DNA of 64,000 nucleotides, taken from JAEWSN01 sp942493335. GTDB lineage: Bacteria > Bacillota > Clostridia > DSM-8532. The DNA lies in assembly GCA_942493335.1 (NCBI GenBank), contig OW818693.1, positions 2,170,001 through 2,234,000 of the forward strand, written 5' to 3'. Positions 42,623 to 51,689 of this stretch are shown here, piece by piece. The translations under genes were made by a program, and so were the position numbers. Within the stretch, counting starts at the first letter, position 1. Each line of letters begins with the position of its first letter. A model generated the notes under the pieces. That model saw only the letters and a program-made list of their open reading frames with translations. It was not told where the DNA came from and did no database searches.

Positions 42623-44665
42623 TTATTTGCCGGACTGCATGGCCTCGTGAATCTCCTGCAGGTAGGCCCAGCGTTCCACCGCGTTTTCCAACTCGGCCTC
42701 GGCCGCCTCTTTTGCGGCAAGAAGGGCGGGAAGGCGCTCGAAATCACTCATGGCGCCTTCCAGTTCCCGATTGGCGTTTGCCGCCCTGGCTTCGAGGGAT
42801 TCAACCAGCGCATCGATGCCTTCAAATTCGCGCTGCTCCTTGAAGGTGAATTTTCTTGCCGGAGCGGTGGCTGGAGGGGGCGTCTCGATGGCATCAACGG
42901 CATTCCTGCCGGCAAGCTTGGCGGAATTCATCTCCGGGGTCTTCCCGGCATGCATTTCAGAGGATTTTCCCGAATTCCTGCCGCCTGCCTTGCCGGCATT
43001 CTTCCCCGGGATTCCCTTGCCGGAGCCGTTTTTTTGTTCCGCATCCTCGGGCGGCTCTTCCGATTCCCGGCGCACGGCATCCCGCCAGTCGGAATAATTT
43101 CCCGCATACGGCTTCACACCGCCTTGTCCGTCGAACACCAGCACTTTTTCGGCAATCCGGTCCAGAAAATACCGATCATGGGAAACAGTGAGGACCGCAC
43201 CCGGGAAGTCGTCCAGATACCCTTCAAGAACGGCGAGGGTCTGAATGTCCAGATCGTTCGTCGGTTCATCCATCAGCAGGATGTTCGGCTTCTGCATCAG
43301 GATGCGCAGCAGGAAAAGACGGCGCTTCTCTCCGCCGGACAGGCGTGAAACCTGCGTCCACTGCGCTTCGGGCGGAAACAGGAACCGTTCGAGCATCTGG
43401 GCGGCACTCAGGCTTCCATCCTTCGTCTCGATGGTTCCGGATTCGTCCCGGATGTATTCGAGGACGCGTTGATCCTCCTTGTCCTTCATGCCTTCATTGT
43501 CCTGTGTGAAAAACCCGATGCGGACCGTATCGCCGATCTGCACCGAACCTGCGTCCTGTTGCAACCGACCCGCGATGAGGTTGAGCAGGGTGGATTTCCC
43601 GCACCCGTTCGGTCCGAGGATCCCAATGCGGTCATCCCGCAAAACATGCAGTTCCAGATGCGTGAACAGCTTCTTCTCCCCGAATCCCTTTGACAGATCG
43701 TCGAGATCGATGATTTTTCGGCCAAGACGAGAGGAAGTCAGCGAGATGTCCGTCATGCCGGCACGCAACTCGCCTTTCGTTTCCTTCAGTTCCTCGAACC
43801 GGTCGATGCGGGCCTTCTGTTTGGTGGTGCGGGCACGCGCGCCGCGCCGGATCCAGGCGAGCTCGGTCCTGAAGAGGTTCTGGCGTTTCCGTTCCGATGC
43901 CTGTTCCAGTTCCTCGCGTTCGATCCGCATCTCGAGATATCGGCTGTAATTGGCCTGATAGGTGAACAAAGTGCCACGATCCAGTTCGACGATGCGGTTC
44001 GCCACGCGTTCCAGAAAATAACGGTCATGCGTGACCAGCAGCAATGCGCCTTTTCGGCGGGCGAGATGCCCTTCGAGCCAGTCCACGGTGTCGTTGTCGA
44101 TATGGTTCGTCGGCTCGTCCAGAATCAGCAGATCGCAGGGGCGGATGAGCGCGCCGGCCATGGCGACCCGCTTCTTCATGCCGCCCGACAGGGTGCCGAC
44201 ATCCTGATGAAACCCGGTGATGCCGAGTTTCGTCAGGATGGTCTTCGCTTCGCTTTCCAACCCCCAGGCTTCCTTCAGATCCATCTGATGGGAAAGGGAG
44301 ATCAGCCGCTTTTCATGACGTTCCTCGCCCGGATGTTCGTGCATGGCCTCAAGTGCGTCCTCGTAATCGCGCACCAGCGCCATTTCCGGGGATCCTCCTG
44401 CGAAAATCTGCTCAAGCACGGTTTTGCCAGGCTCAAAGTCGGGCTCCTGCGCCAGAAAATCGATACGGGCGATGGAGGAGACAATGCGGCGGCCGCTGTC
44501 CGGGGTTTCCAACCCGGCCAGAATCTTCAGCAGGGTCGATTTGCCCGTGCCGTTCACCCCGATGACCCCGATGCGATCCCCATCGGATATGGAGAGTGCG
44601 ACATCCTTCAGCAGGATGCGTTCGCTGTAGCTTTTTGAGATCTGTTCCGCGGAAAGTATCAGCAC
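42623..44665 (-). CDS. ABC-F protein of the Uup type
   Basis: About 680 residues with two ATPase domains and no membrane helices: Walker A GVNGTGKST and GPNGCGKST, signatures TLSGGMKKRVAMAGAL and RLSGGEKRRLFLLRIL, Walker B LLILDEPTNHIDNDTV and NILLMDEPTNDLDIQT. The linker has the ABC-F signature (ERKRQNLFRTELAWIRRGARARTTKQKARI, in pieces). A low-complexity linker (GSGKGIPGKNAGKAGGRNSG, continuing) joins to a C-terminal coiled coil (AKEAAEAELENAVERWAYLQ) as in Uup. It probably acts on ribosomes or DNA. GTG at 44665 with AAAGGA upstream is the likely start. Confidence 0.92.
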   Translation of the reverse strand: MLILSAEQISKSYSERILLKDVALSISDGDRIGVIGVNGTGKSTLLKILAGLETPDSGRRIVSSIARIDFLAQEPDFEPGKTVLEQIFAGGSPEMALVRDYEDALEAMHEHPGEERHEKRLISLSHQMDLKEAWGLESEAKTILTKLGITGFHQDVGTLSGGMKKRVAMAGALIRPCDLLILDEPTNHIDNDTVDWLEGHLARRKGALLLVTHDRYFLERVANRIVELDRGTLFTYQANYSRYLEMRIEREELEQASERKRQNLFRTELAWIRRGARARTTKQKARIDRFEELKETKGELRAGMTDISLTSSRLGRKIIDLDDLSKGFGEKKLFTHLELHVLRDDRIGILGPNGCGKSTLLNLIAGRLQQDAGSVQIGDTVRIGFFTQDNEGMKDKEDQRVLEYIRDESGTIETKDGSLSAAQMLERFLFPPEAQWTQVSRLSGGEKRRLFLLRILMQKPNILLMDEPTNDLDIQTLAVLEGYLDDFPGAVLTVSHDRYFLDRIAEKVLVFDGQGGVKPYAGNYSDWRDAVRRESEEPPEDAEQKNGSGKGIPGKNAGKAGGRNSGKSSEMHAGKTPEMNSAKLAGRNAVDAIETPPPATAPARKFTFKEQREFEGIDALVESLEARAANANRELEGAMSDFERLPALLAAKEAAEAELENAVERWAYLQEIHEAMQSGK

Positions 44666-44782
44666 GTTGTTATCCTTTCGGGTTCCCGGAATGGGCGTTT
44701 CCCTTATTATACCCGAAAGCGCGGTTTTCTCCACTTTTCCCGGAATACACGAAATGCAGCGCTGCAATGTCGTTAAGTTTTA

Positions 44783-44840
44783 TTTATCGTTACTATTGAC
44801 AACTCGTCTTGTTTATCATTATATTTATTTTATCGTTAAA
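44783..44840 (+). promoter_or_regulatory. AT-rich promoter flanked by two TTTATCGTTA motifs
   Basis: TTGACA (44796-44801), 18 bases and TATATT (44820-44825) make a likely promoter for the MFS gene. TTTATCGTTA occurs at 44783-44792 and 44829-44838; the second is a TTTA-TCGT-TAAA inverted repeat (44829-44840). The winged-helix regulator encoded after the MFS gene, or the LacI protein at 55.9 kb, could bind it. The rest of the 267-base gap is AT-rich without genes. Confidence 0.5.
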
Positions 44841-44932
44841 TATAACATCTCGATTTGAGCCATACTCAGCAAGACGTTTGAAGAGTCAATCTCATGACTC
44901 GACCGAATCTCTGACGCCGAAAGGAGACTCCT

Positions 44933-46252
44933 ATGTCCTCCATGATGAAAAGACGCTTTTCCATTCGTATGCAGCCCCGGCACAGACTCATTGCCGCCGG
45001 TGCCGTCAACCGGTTCGGTGACAGCATCGACACCCTGGCCATCTCCTGGCTGATGTACCGGGAGACAGGGAGTCCGGTTCTGATGGGCCTGCTCTTTGCG
45101 GCGTCCTTCGTACCGAATCTCCTGTTCTCACCCATCGCAGGCGTCTTTGCGGATCGGAATCGGAAAGTCCGCATTTCCGTTATCTGCGATATCCTGCGCG
45201 GCATGAGCACGCTTTTCCTGGCCCTCTGCGCCCTGATCGGCTGGCTGCCGGTCTGGCTGCCGTTCGTCGTGATTCTTTTCAATGCCACCTGCGAAACGTT
45301 TGCCAGCCCCGCCAAGACATCCCTGTTCCCGCTGGTGGTCCCGCAGGAGGATCTGCTCCGGACCCAGGGGCTCAACACTTCGGCCCTTTCCATGTCGGAT
45401 CTGGCCGGCACCGCCTCGGCCGGCATCATCCTTGCAACCCTCGGCATGCCCGGCGCCATCGTGACGGACAGTCTGACCTTCTTCGTCTCGGCGCTCCTGA
45501 CGTTCGGCCTGCGACACCTGGAACCTGCGCCGAACCCGGTTGCGGGGAACGCCTCCGTCCGGGGTGAGTTCCTCGAAGGCCTGCGCATCCTGACCGCCGA
45601 CAAGCGCCTGTTGATCATGAGCCTGCTGGGCGCTTTCATTAATTTCTTTCTGACGCCCTTCAACGTCCTTCTGCCTGTTTTTGCGGACCGGATCAGCCCA
45701 CTCGGCGCATCGACCCTCAGCGTGTTCGGTGTGGCCATCACCATCGGGATTGTCCTGGGGGGCCTGGGTGTCGCACGATTCCACAAATCCATCAGTTTCG
45801 GCTGGTCTGTGGGAGGAGGCCTGCTGATCATGGCAACCGGTTACGGACTCGCGGCCATCGTCGGTCTCGTCCTGCCACAAGGATATCCTGCCACCGCACT
45901 GGTCACAGTCTGCCTGTTCGCCCTCGGATTCTCGGTTCCCTTCATCGGCGCACCCTCGCAGGCTTATGCCATGAAGGTCGTTCCTCCGGCGGCCAGAGGA
46001 CGTTATTTCTCCATTCTCGGCATGTTCGCGCTGATTGGAACGCCGCTTGGCGGAATTCTTTCCGGGATTGCCGCACGCAGTATCGAACCTGCCGTGCTCT
46101 TCCTGTGCGTAGCGGGCGGAATCCTCCTGATCGGCGTTGCCTATCTGATCGGCGACACTGTCGTGAAGCGCAGAACCGGTGGTGAAGAGAGCCTGTCCGG
46201 AAATACGGAGAAACCAGAAACGACGGAACGCTTGGCCGTGGAAAACCGATGA
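44933..46252 (+). CDS. MFS exporter, multidrug-like
   Basis: 439 residues with 10-12 helices. FGDSIDTLAISWLMYRETGSP in helix 1 and FSPIAGVFADRNRKVRISV (motif A) resemble the MefE/TetV-like (DHA3) exporters. Substrate unknown; possibly drugs or macrolides. AAAGGAGACTCC precedes the ATG. The winged-helix regulator follows 60 bases later, the usual order for a self-contained efflux module. Confidence 0.85.
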   Translation: MSSMMKRRFSIRMQPRHRLIAAGAVNRFGDSIDTLAISWLMYRETGSPVLMGLLFAASFVPNLLFSPIAGVFADRNRKVRISVICDILRGMSTLFLALCALIGWLPVWLPFVVILFNATCETFASPAKTSLFPLVVPQEDLLRTQGLNTSALSMSDLAGTASAGIILATLGMPGAIVTDSLTFFVSALLTFGLRHLEPAPNPVAGNASVRGEFLEGLRILTADKRLLIMSLLGAFINFFLTPFNVLLPVFADRISPLGASTLSVFGVAITIGIVLGGLGVARFHKSISFGWSVGGGLLIMATGYGLAAIVGLVLPQGYPATALVTVCLFALGFSVPFIGAPSQAYAMKVVPPAARGRYFSILGMFALIGTPLGGILSGIAARSIEPAVLFLCVAGGILLIGVAYLIGDTVVKRRTGGEESLSGNTEKPETTERLAVENR

Positions 46253-46312
46253 TTGCCCTGGCCCGGGAAAACCCGTAAACTGAGGACGAAGTGCAACGCA
46301 CGGGAGGCCCTC

Positions 46313-46843
46313 ATGGCAAAAACCATCAGTTTCACGAAGGAAGAGGACATCAAGGTCCTTTCCGACCCTTATCGAATCAGGATTCTGGACACCTACAAGA
46401 CCCTTGCCCGACCCGCGACGGTCAAGCAGGTCGCGGACAAGCTTGGCGACAGTTCCGCGAAGGTGACGTTCCATGTGAAAAAGCTCATTGCGCTCGGTCT
46501 TTTGACGCTTGATCATACCGAACAGATCAACGGCATCACGGCAAAGTTCTACAAGCTGGAATATGAGAGCATCAGCATTGCCCGCTCGGATGAAAACAGC
46601 ACCGTCAAGTTCAATCCCGTGGGAGACGCCATCCTCCGCATGATGCAGCAGGACTTGAAGGCCCTGTCGCAAACCCAGGCGGATACATCGGTCTTCACCC
46701 ATCAGACCCTGTATCTGAGCGAGGAGGACTTCAAGTCCCTTTCGCAGGAGATCGTCTCACTGAACCAAAAATACTCGGCGCCGAAGGAAGGGTTGAAAAC
46801 CTACAACTATTACATGGCACTGCTTCAAAGCCCCAGGGACTGA
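46313..46843 (+). CDS. ArsR-like winged-helix transcriptional regulator
   Basis: 176 residues. IKVLSDPYRIRILDTYKTLARPATVKQVADKLGDSSAKVTFHVKKLIALGLL (in pieces) is the helix-turn-helix of ArsR-type regulators; the C-terminal half is a helical effector or dimer domain without metal-binding Cys. GGGAGG six bases before the ATG. It follows the MFS gene in the same direction and likely controls it through the AT-rich motif region upstream. Confidence 0.85.
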   Translation: MAKTISFTKEEDIKVLSDPYRIRILDTYKTLARPATVKQVADKLGDSSAKVTFHVKKLIALGLLTLDHTEQINGITAKFYKLEYESISIARSDENSTVKFNPVGDAILRMMQQDLKALSQTQADTSVFTHQTLYLSEEDFKSLSQEIVSLNQKYSAPKEGLKTYNYYMALLQSPRD

Positions 46844-46910
46844 TACGGATGCAATGGCATGCGTGGCTTTATTGGCCTGTTTGACAGAATCGGCATGTCC
46901 ACCGGTGAAA

Positions 46911-47894
46911 TCAGTTTTCGGTGGCTTCCCCTTTCAACAATGCTCGCCGTTTACGGAACTCAATGATCGGGCCATCCCCCTGTATCAGGTTTTCCCCCAT
47001 CTTCCATTCCGTCTTGACGGGACGTTGCGTCAACACGACGCGCCGGTCCTGATGCAGGATGTACCGGTTGCTGATGTTGCTCAGACCTGCAATCATCTGC
47101 TTCAATCCGGGCAGCTGCATGAACTTCTGGTAGAAACGCAGATAGATCCGCGTATGGGTGTCGTCAACCGGAGCAAAAACCGCAACAATACGGATCTTGT
47201 CAGATATGATGTTCTGCCAGGTGTTCGGCATCTGGAGCCGGAGATGGAACAGATCCCTGTAGTTCTTGATTTCCTGCGGCTTGAGGGGTTTCGTCGCTCC
47301 ATCATCCGTCACATTGCTGACGTAGAAGGTCATCAGATTGTCGTTCCATTCGACGACAGGCCCGTTCACCAGCGTTTTATCCCCACGGCCGATCGAATCG
47401 GTGTGCACGAAAGGCAGATGGACCACATCGAGCTGGTTTTCGATGGCACGTGTGTAATGGACTGCCCAGGTTTCCACGAAACCGCCATAGGAAAAGCCGT
47501 CCCGCAACTCCTTGAAAAAGGGCACTTCCGGGCGATCCGCCTGATGGTAGTCTCCATACCAGAGCCAGATGAATCCATACAGATCCACCACCTTGTAGGC
47601 GGTGTTGCGGAAGCGATCCTGCACAGGGGCGTTTTTCCCGTTGGCTGGAATTTGCACAACCTTTCCGGAGCCGTCATAGGCGAAACCGTGAAAGGGACAC
47701 CGCACCGTATCGTGCAGTGCTTTCCCCGCACTGAGCGCAGCTCCCCGGTGACAGCACTGGTCATGAATGCAATGAACGGAGCCGTCCGCATTCCGCCAAA
47801 GCACAAGCTTCTCTCCCATCCGCGTCACACCGGTCAGACGTCCGGTCTTCACTTCCTTTGCATCCAGGATTCCATACCACTGATTCCGTATCAT
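46911..47894 (-). CDS. Rieske non-haem iron oxygenase
   Basis: 327 residues. The N-terminal Rieske domain has CIHDQCCHRGAAL (ligands C47, H49) and CPFHGFAYDG (C66, H69). The mononuclear iron site is seen in ENQLDVVHLPFVH (D155, H158, H163). The layout resembles the PaO/KshA-like branch. It would hydroxylate a substrate with O2, which needs oxygen, an electron donor and a reductase; no ferredoxin reductase is in this window. Start at 47894 follows GGGAGG. Single gene, convergent with the winged-helix gene. Confidence 0.9.
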   Translation of the reverse strand: MIRNQWYGILDAKEVKTGRLTGVTRMGEKLVLWRNADGSVHCIHDQCCHRGAALSAGKALHDTVRCPFHGFAYDGSGKVVQIPANGKNAPVQDRFRNTAYKVVDLYGFIWLWYGDYHQADRPEVPFFKELRDGFSYGGFVETWAVHYTRAIENQLDVVHLPFVHTDSIGRGDKTLVNGPVVEWNDNLMTFYVSNVTDDGATKPLKPQEIKNYRDLFHLRLQMPNTWQNIISDKIRIVAVFAPVDDTHTRIYLRFYQKFMQLPGLKQMIAGLSNISNRYILHQDRRVVLTQRPVKTEWKMGENLIQGDGPIIEFRKRRALLKGEATEN

Positions 47895-48035
47895 TTGCGC
47901 AACCTCCCGCATCCATCACAAACCCTCAGACCTGTGGCGGAGGATGATGATCCTCCAATCCGACAAAAACCACCGATCATTCAGTGATACCCGGATTTAC
48001 ATCAAGAAAATCCAGCACTTTTCCCGTTCATGCGA

Positions 48036-48064
48036 TTGATAACTGTCCACTATTCCTGTATGAT
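48036..48064 (+). promoter_or_regulatory. Promoter of the ECF substrate-binding gene
   Basis: TTGATA (48036-48041), 17 bases, TATGAT (48059-48064), close to the primary sigma consensus. The transcript has a leader of about 80 bases with no clear riboswitch. Confidence 0.6.
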
Positions 48065-48150
48065 TTGTGCGAATGGACCGACAACCCGGCCGGGCTGCCC
48101 GTTCTGTAAGGATCAAGACATCCGGCTGCACGTACAAGGGGAGGGGAAAA

Positions 48151-48705
48151 ATGAACAAGAAACTCCTGAGCATCCGTACCATGGTAGCCGTTGGAATCGG
48201 CGCCGCCATTTTCTTTGTTCTGATGCGTTTCGTGGCCATCCCGTCCGGCATCCCTAACATCAACCTGAATCTCGCAGCCGCCATCCTGTCCCTGTTTGCC
48301 GGTATCTTCGGGCCGGTCGCAGGTCTCCTGATCGCCTTCATCGGGCATACCATCGTCGATCTGACCTGGGGCTTCGGCGTCTGGTGGAGCTGGGTCATCG
48401 CAGATGCGGTTTTCGGCCTCATCCTCGGCCTGTTCTGGAAGAAGTACCGGATCGAGGAAGGTGCCTTCGGCGTGAAGGAAGCCGTTCTCTTCAACGTAAT
48501 GCAGGTGGCAGGCAACGCGATTGCCTGGATCGGCATCGCGCCCACCCTGGATATCCTGATGTTCCAGGAACCCGCCGACAAGGTTTTCCTGCAGGGGGTC
48601 ACCGCTGCAGGGCTCAATTCCCTCGTCGTTCTCGTGGTCGGCACGCTGCTTGCTTTCGCTTATTCAAAAACCCGCACAAAGGCAGGAAGCCTTTCTGCCG
48701 AGTAA
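48151..48705 (+). CDS. ECF transporter S component (UPF0397-type)
   Basis: 184 residues, five or six helices. MVAVGIGAAIFFVLMRFVAIPSGIPNINLNLAAAILSLFAGIFGPVAGLLIAFIGHTIVD (in pieces) and WGFGVWWSWVIADAVFGLILGL match the UPF0397 family of substrate-binding S components. The substrate is not assigned. It binds the nutrient and docks on the EcfA/EcfT module encoded downstream. AAGGGGAGGGG precedes the ATG. A terminator after the stop separates it from the ATPase gene, so S component and energy module may be made at different rates. Confidence 0.9.
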   Translation: MNKKLLSIRTMVAVGIGAAIFFVLMRFVAIPSGIPNINLNLAAAILSLFAGIFGPVAGLLIAFIGHTIVDLTWGFGVWWSWVIADAVFGLILGLFWKKYRIEEGAFGVKEAVLFNVMQVAGNAIAWIGIAPTLDILMFQEPADKVFLQGVTAAGLNSLVVLVVGTLLAFAYSKTRTKAGSLSAE

Positions 48706-48726
48706 CGGGAACCCCCTGAATGAACG

Positions 48727-48760
48727 GTGTCGGATTCTTGAAGGATCCGACACTTTTTTT
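48727..48760 (+). terminator. Rho-independent terminator between S component and EcfA
   Basis: GTGTCGGAT (48727-48735), a 9-base loop and ATCCGACAC (48745-48753) followed by seven T residues. A weak promoter (TTTCAT-N17-TACGAT, 48788-48816) comes next, so the downstream genes may be read through or started anew. Confidence 0.85.
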
Positions 48761-48841
48761 GCAGAAACCGGATGACTGCGAACAGTATTTCATACAGAAT
48801 ATCAGAGGGATACGATAAGATCCATACAGTCAGGAGAACCC

Positions 48842-50857
48842 ATGGACGAAACGCAACACGGAAAGGCTCTGGCCTTCCATGATTTCAGCTTTCATTACCG
48901 AACCCAGGCGGCTCCCACGCTGCACGACATCGGGTTCAGCGTGCGCCCGGGCGAAAAAGTCCTGATCGTCGGCCCTTCGGGTTCCGGAAAATCCACGCTT
49001 GCCCATTGCATCAACGGGCTTGTGCCCAATGCCTTCAAGGGCGTCTGCAAGGGTCAATATGTTCTCAATGGCGAGAACGCGCTGAATATGGGCATTTTCG
49101 CCATCTCAAAAAAGGTCGGGACGGTGCTCCAGGATCCGGATGGACAGTTTGTCGGTCTTTCCGCCGGCGAGGACATCGCCTTCGTGCTGGAAAACGACTG
49201 TATCTCAGGTGCGGACATGAAACGACGCGTTGCGGAAGTGGCCGGTCTGGTCCACATTGACGGTCATCTCGCCAAGGCCCCCCAGGATCTGTCGGGCGGA
49301 CAGAAACAACGGGTCTCCATGGCCGGCGTTCTGATTGACGACGTGGAGATCCTTCTGTTTGACGAACCGCTTGCGAACCTCGATCCGGCCTCCGGCAAAC
49401 AGGCGATTGATTTGATTGAAACACTTCACAGGACGACCGGAAAAACCGTCCTCATCATCGAGCATCGGCTGGAAGATGTGCTTTATCGGAGCGTGGACCG
49501 CATCGTCGTGATGGACAAGGGGCGCATCGTGGCAGACTGCGCGCCTGCAGAATTGCTCGCGTCCGCCATCCTCGGGGAAGTCGGGATCCGGGAACCGCTG
49601 TATCTGGCGGCGCTTCGTCATGCCGGAGCCGTCATCACGCCGGACATGCACCCGGAACACCTGGACGCCCTGGTGCTGGATCCTCCTGTGAATGCAGGCA
49701 CTCCTATGAAAGCGGGAACGCCTGTGGAAACAGGTTCTCCTGCCGTTTCAGGTGCTTCCGCTGTTGTGGATTCTGCTGCTTCCATCTGTCCTTCAGCCGC
49801 AGCGGATTCTGCTGCTTCCATCGATCCTTCCGCCGCATCGGCCCCTGCTGCAGCCGTCGGACCATCCGCAGCGCAGGCCTTGCGCGAGTGGGATATCCGC
49901 CAGCCCGTCATCGAACCGCCTCCTACACCCACTGCCTTGCTTGAGGTCCGCGACCTCGGCTTCCATTACCCGGAGGACGAAACCCGGCATCCCGTGTTGC
50001 AGGAGGTTTCCTTCACCCTCCGCAAGGGGGAATGCGTGAGCCTTGTCGGCCGCAATGGCGCGGGCAAGTCGACCCTCGCAAAATTGATCTGCGGTTTCGA
50101 GATGCCGACCTTCGGCACGCTGACCTATGAAGGGCGGGATCTCTCGAACGATTCCATCAAGCAGCGGGCGGAACGCATCGGCTATGTCATGCAGAATCCG
50201 AACCAGATGATCTCGAATCCAATGATTTTCGATGAGGTGGCGCTCGGACTTCGCGCACGCAAGGTCCCGGAAGCCGAAGTGAAAACCCGTGTCGAGGACA
50301 CTTTGAAAACCTGCGGTCTTCATCCGTTCCGAAACTGGCCGGTCTCCGCCCTCAGCTTCGGACAAAAAAAACGGCTGACCATCGCCTCCATCCTGGTTCT
50401 CAGACCTCAACTGCTGATTCTGGACGAACCAACGGCCGGCCAGGATTTCCGGCACTATACGGAAATCATGGAATTCCTGCGGAGACTGAACCGGGAAACC
50501 GGTCTGAGCCTGCTGATGATCACCCATGACATGCACCTGATGCTCGAGTACACCACCCGCGCCCTTGTCGTCTCGGAAGGCAGGCTGCTGGCGGATGACA
50601 CCCCGGCCAACGTGCTGACGGACGACGTGTTGATCGATTCCGCCAGCCTGAAGCGTACCTCCCTCTATGATTTGGCGGTCCGCGCGGGAATTCCCCAGCC
50701 ACGAGGATTCGTGCAGCATTTCATCGACTTTGATCGGGCCGCCCGCTCGGCCGGAATGGCAGGTTCCACCGAAACGGGAGAATCAACCGACCCGGCAGAA
50801 ATAACCGATTCGGCAGGATTGGCCGGAAACGAACGGAAGGGAGGGGTCCGCTCATGA
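48842..50857 (+). CDS. Fused EcfA1-EcfA2 energizing ATPase of the ECF transporter
   Basis: 671 residues holding two full ATPase domains in one chain. N-domain: Walker A GPSGSGKST, signature DLSGGQKQRVSMAGVL, Walker B LLFDEPLANLDP. C-domain: Walker A GRNGAGKST, signature-like ALSFGQKKRLTIASIL (SFGQ instead of SGGQ), Walker B LLILDEPTAGQDF. Between them lies a repetitive linker (NAGTPMKAGTPVETGSP, then DSAASICPSAAADSAASIDP, continuing) rich in Ser/Ala/Pro. C-terminal tail also repetitive (AGSTETGESTDPAEITDS). It powers EcfT and S component movement. Ends with TGA overlapping the ATG of the EcfT gene. Confidence 0.92.
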   Translation: MDETQHGKALAFHDFSFHYRTQAAPTLHDIGFSVRPGEKVLIVGPSGSGKSTLAHCINGLVPNAFKGVCKGQYVLNGENALNMGIFAISKKVGTVLQDPDGQFVGLSAGEDIAFVLENDCISGADMKRRVAEVAGLVHIDGHLAKAPQDLSGGQKQRVSMAGVLIDDVEILLFDEPLANLDPASGKQAIDLIETLHRTTGKTVLIIEHRLEDVLYRSVDRIVVMDKGRIVADCAPAELLASAILGEVGIREPLYLAALRHAGAVITPDMHPEHLDALVLDPPVNAGTPMKAGTPVETGSPAVSGASAVVDSAASICPSAAADSAASIDPSAASAPAAAVGPSAAQALREWDIRQPVIEPPPTPTALLEVRDLGFHYPEDETRHPVLQEVSFTLRKGECVSLVGRNGAGKSTLAKLICGFEMPTFGTLTYEGRDLSNDSIKQRAERIGYVMQNPNQMISNPMIFDEVALGLRARKVPEAEVKTRVEDTLKTCGLHPFRNWPVSALSFGQKKRLTIASILVLRPQLLILDEPTAGQDFRHYTEIMEFLRRLNRETGLSLLMITHDMHLMLEYTTRALVVSEGRLLADDTPANVLTDDVLIDSASLKRTSLYDLAVRAGIPQPRGFVQHFIDFDRAARSAGMAGSTETGESTDPAEITDSAGLAGNERKGGVRS

Positions 50858-51684
50858 GCCGTTTCATGCTTTCCTACATTGAACGGGACTCCCTGGTCCA
50901 CAAACTCTGCGGCGCGACGAAATTCCTGTTCTTCCTTTTATGGTCCGTCCTGGCCATGATGACCTTTGACACCCGTATCCTGTTGACGATGGCGGTTGGC
51001 GGCTTTGTCCTCTTTTCAGTCTCTCGGACCAAACCCGCTGAGGTTTCCTTCATTTTCAAGCTGCTGCTCGCCTTCATGGCGATGAATCTCGGCGCCATAT
51101 ACATTTTCGCGCCAGAACAGGGCGTCCTTCTGTATGGTACGCGGCATGTGCTGATCGAGGGAATCGGTCGGTTCACCGTCACGGCGGAACAGCTGTTTTA
51201 TGAGTTGAATGTCTTCCTGAAATACCTGATCGTGGCCCCGGTGGCCATTGTTCTGATGGTCACCACGCATCCTACAGAATTCGCTTCCTCCCTGAACCGG
51301 ATTGGCATGCCGTATACGGTCGCATTCGCGATCAGCCTGACACTCCGCTATATTCCGGATGTTCAACGGGAATATCAGGACATCTCCCGTTCCCAGCAGG
51401 CACGTGGGATCGAGCTGTCAAAAAAGACTTCCGTTTGGAAAAGGCTGAAAGGCAGTTCCGTCATATTGATGCCGCTTGTCTTTTCTTCTCTTGAACGAAT
51501 TGATGTCATCAGCCATGCGATGGAGCTTCGCGGTTTCGGAAAGAACAAAAGACGAACCTGGTATTCCGGACGATCCTTCGCCCGACGCGACTTTCTGGTG
51601 CTGGGCTTCAGTATCCTGCTCTTCGCACTTGGCCTCCTGATCACATTCGCGGACGGAAACCGTTTCTGGAACCCGTTTCTTTGA
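50854..51684 (+). CDS. EcfT transmembrane component of the ECF transporter
   Basis: 276 residues with about five helices in the EcfT (CbiQ) fold. The coupling-helix motifs SRSQQARGIEL and ISHAMELRGFGKNKRR (each with the Ala-Arg-Gly core) mark the ATPase contact. It overlaps the EcfA gene by four bases (ATGA) and is cotranslated. The last gene of the ECF operon, convergent with the FMN reductase gene five bases on. Confidence 0.93.
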   Translation: MSRFMLSYIERDSLVHKLCGATKFLFFLLWSVLAMMTFDTRILLTMAVGGFVLFSVSRTKPAEVSFIFKLLLAFMAMNLGAIYIFAPEQGVLLYGTRHVLIEGIGRFTVTAEQLFYELNVFLKYLIVAPVAIVLMVTTHPTEFASSLNRIGMPYTVAFAISLTLRYIPDVQREYQDISRSQQARGIELSKKTSVWKRLKGSSVILMPLVFSSLERIDVISHAMELRGFGKNKRRTWYSGRSFARRDFLVLGFSILLFALGLLITFADGNRFWNPFL

Positions 51685-51689
51685 TGCGT

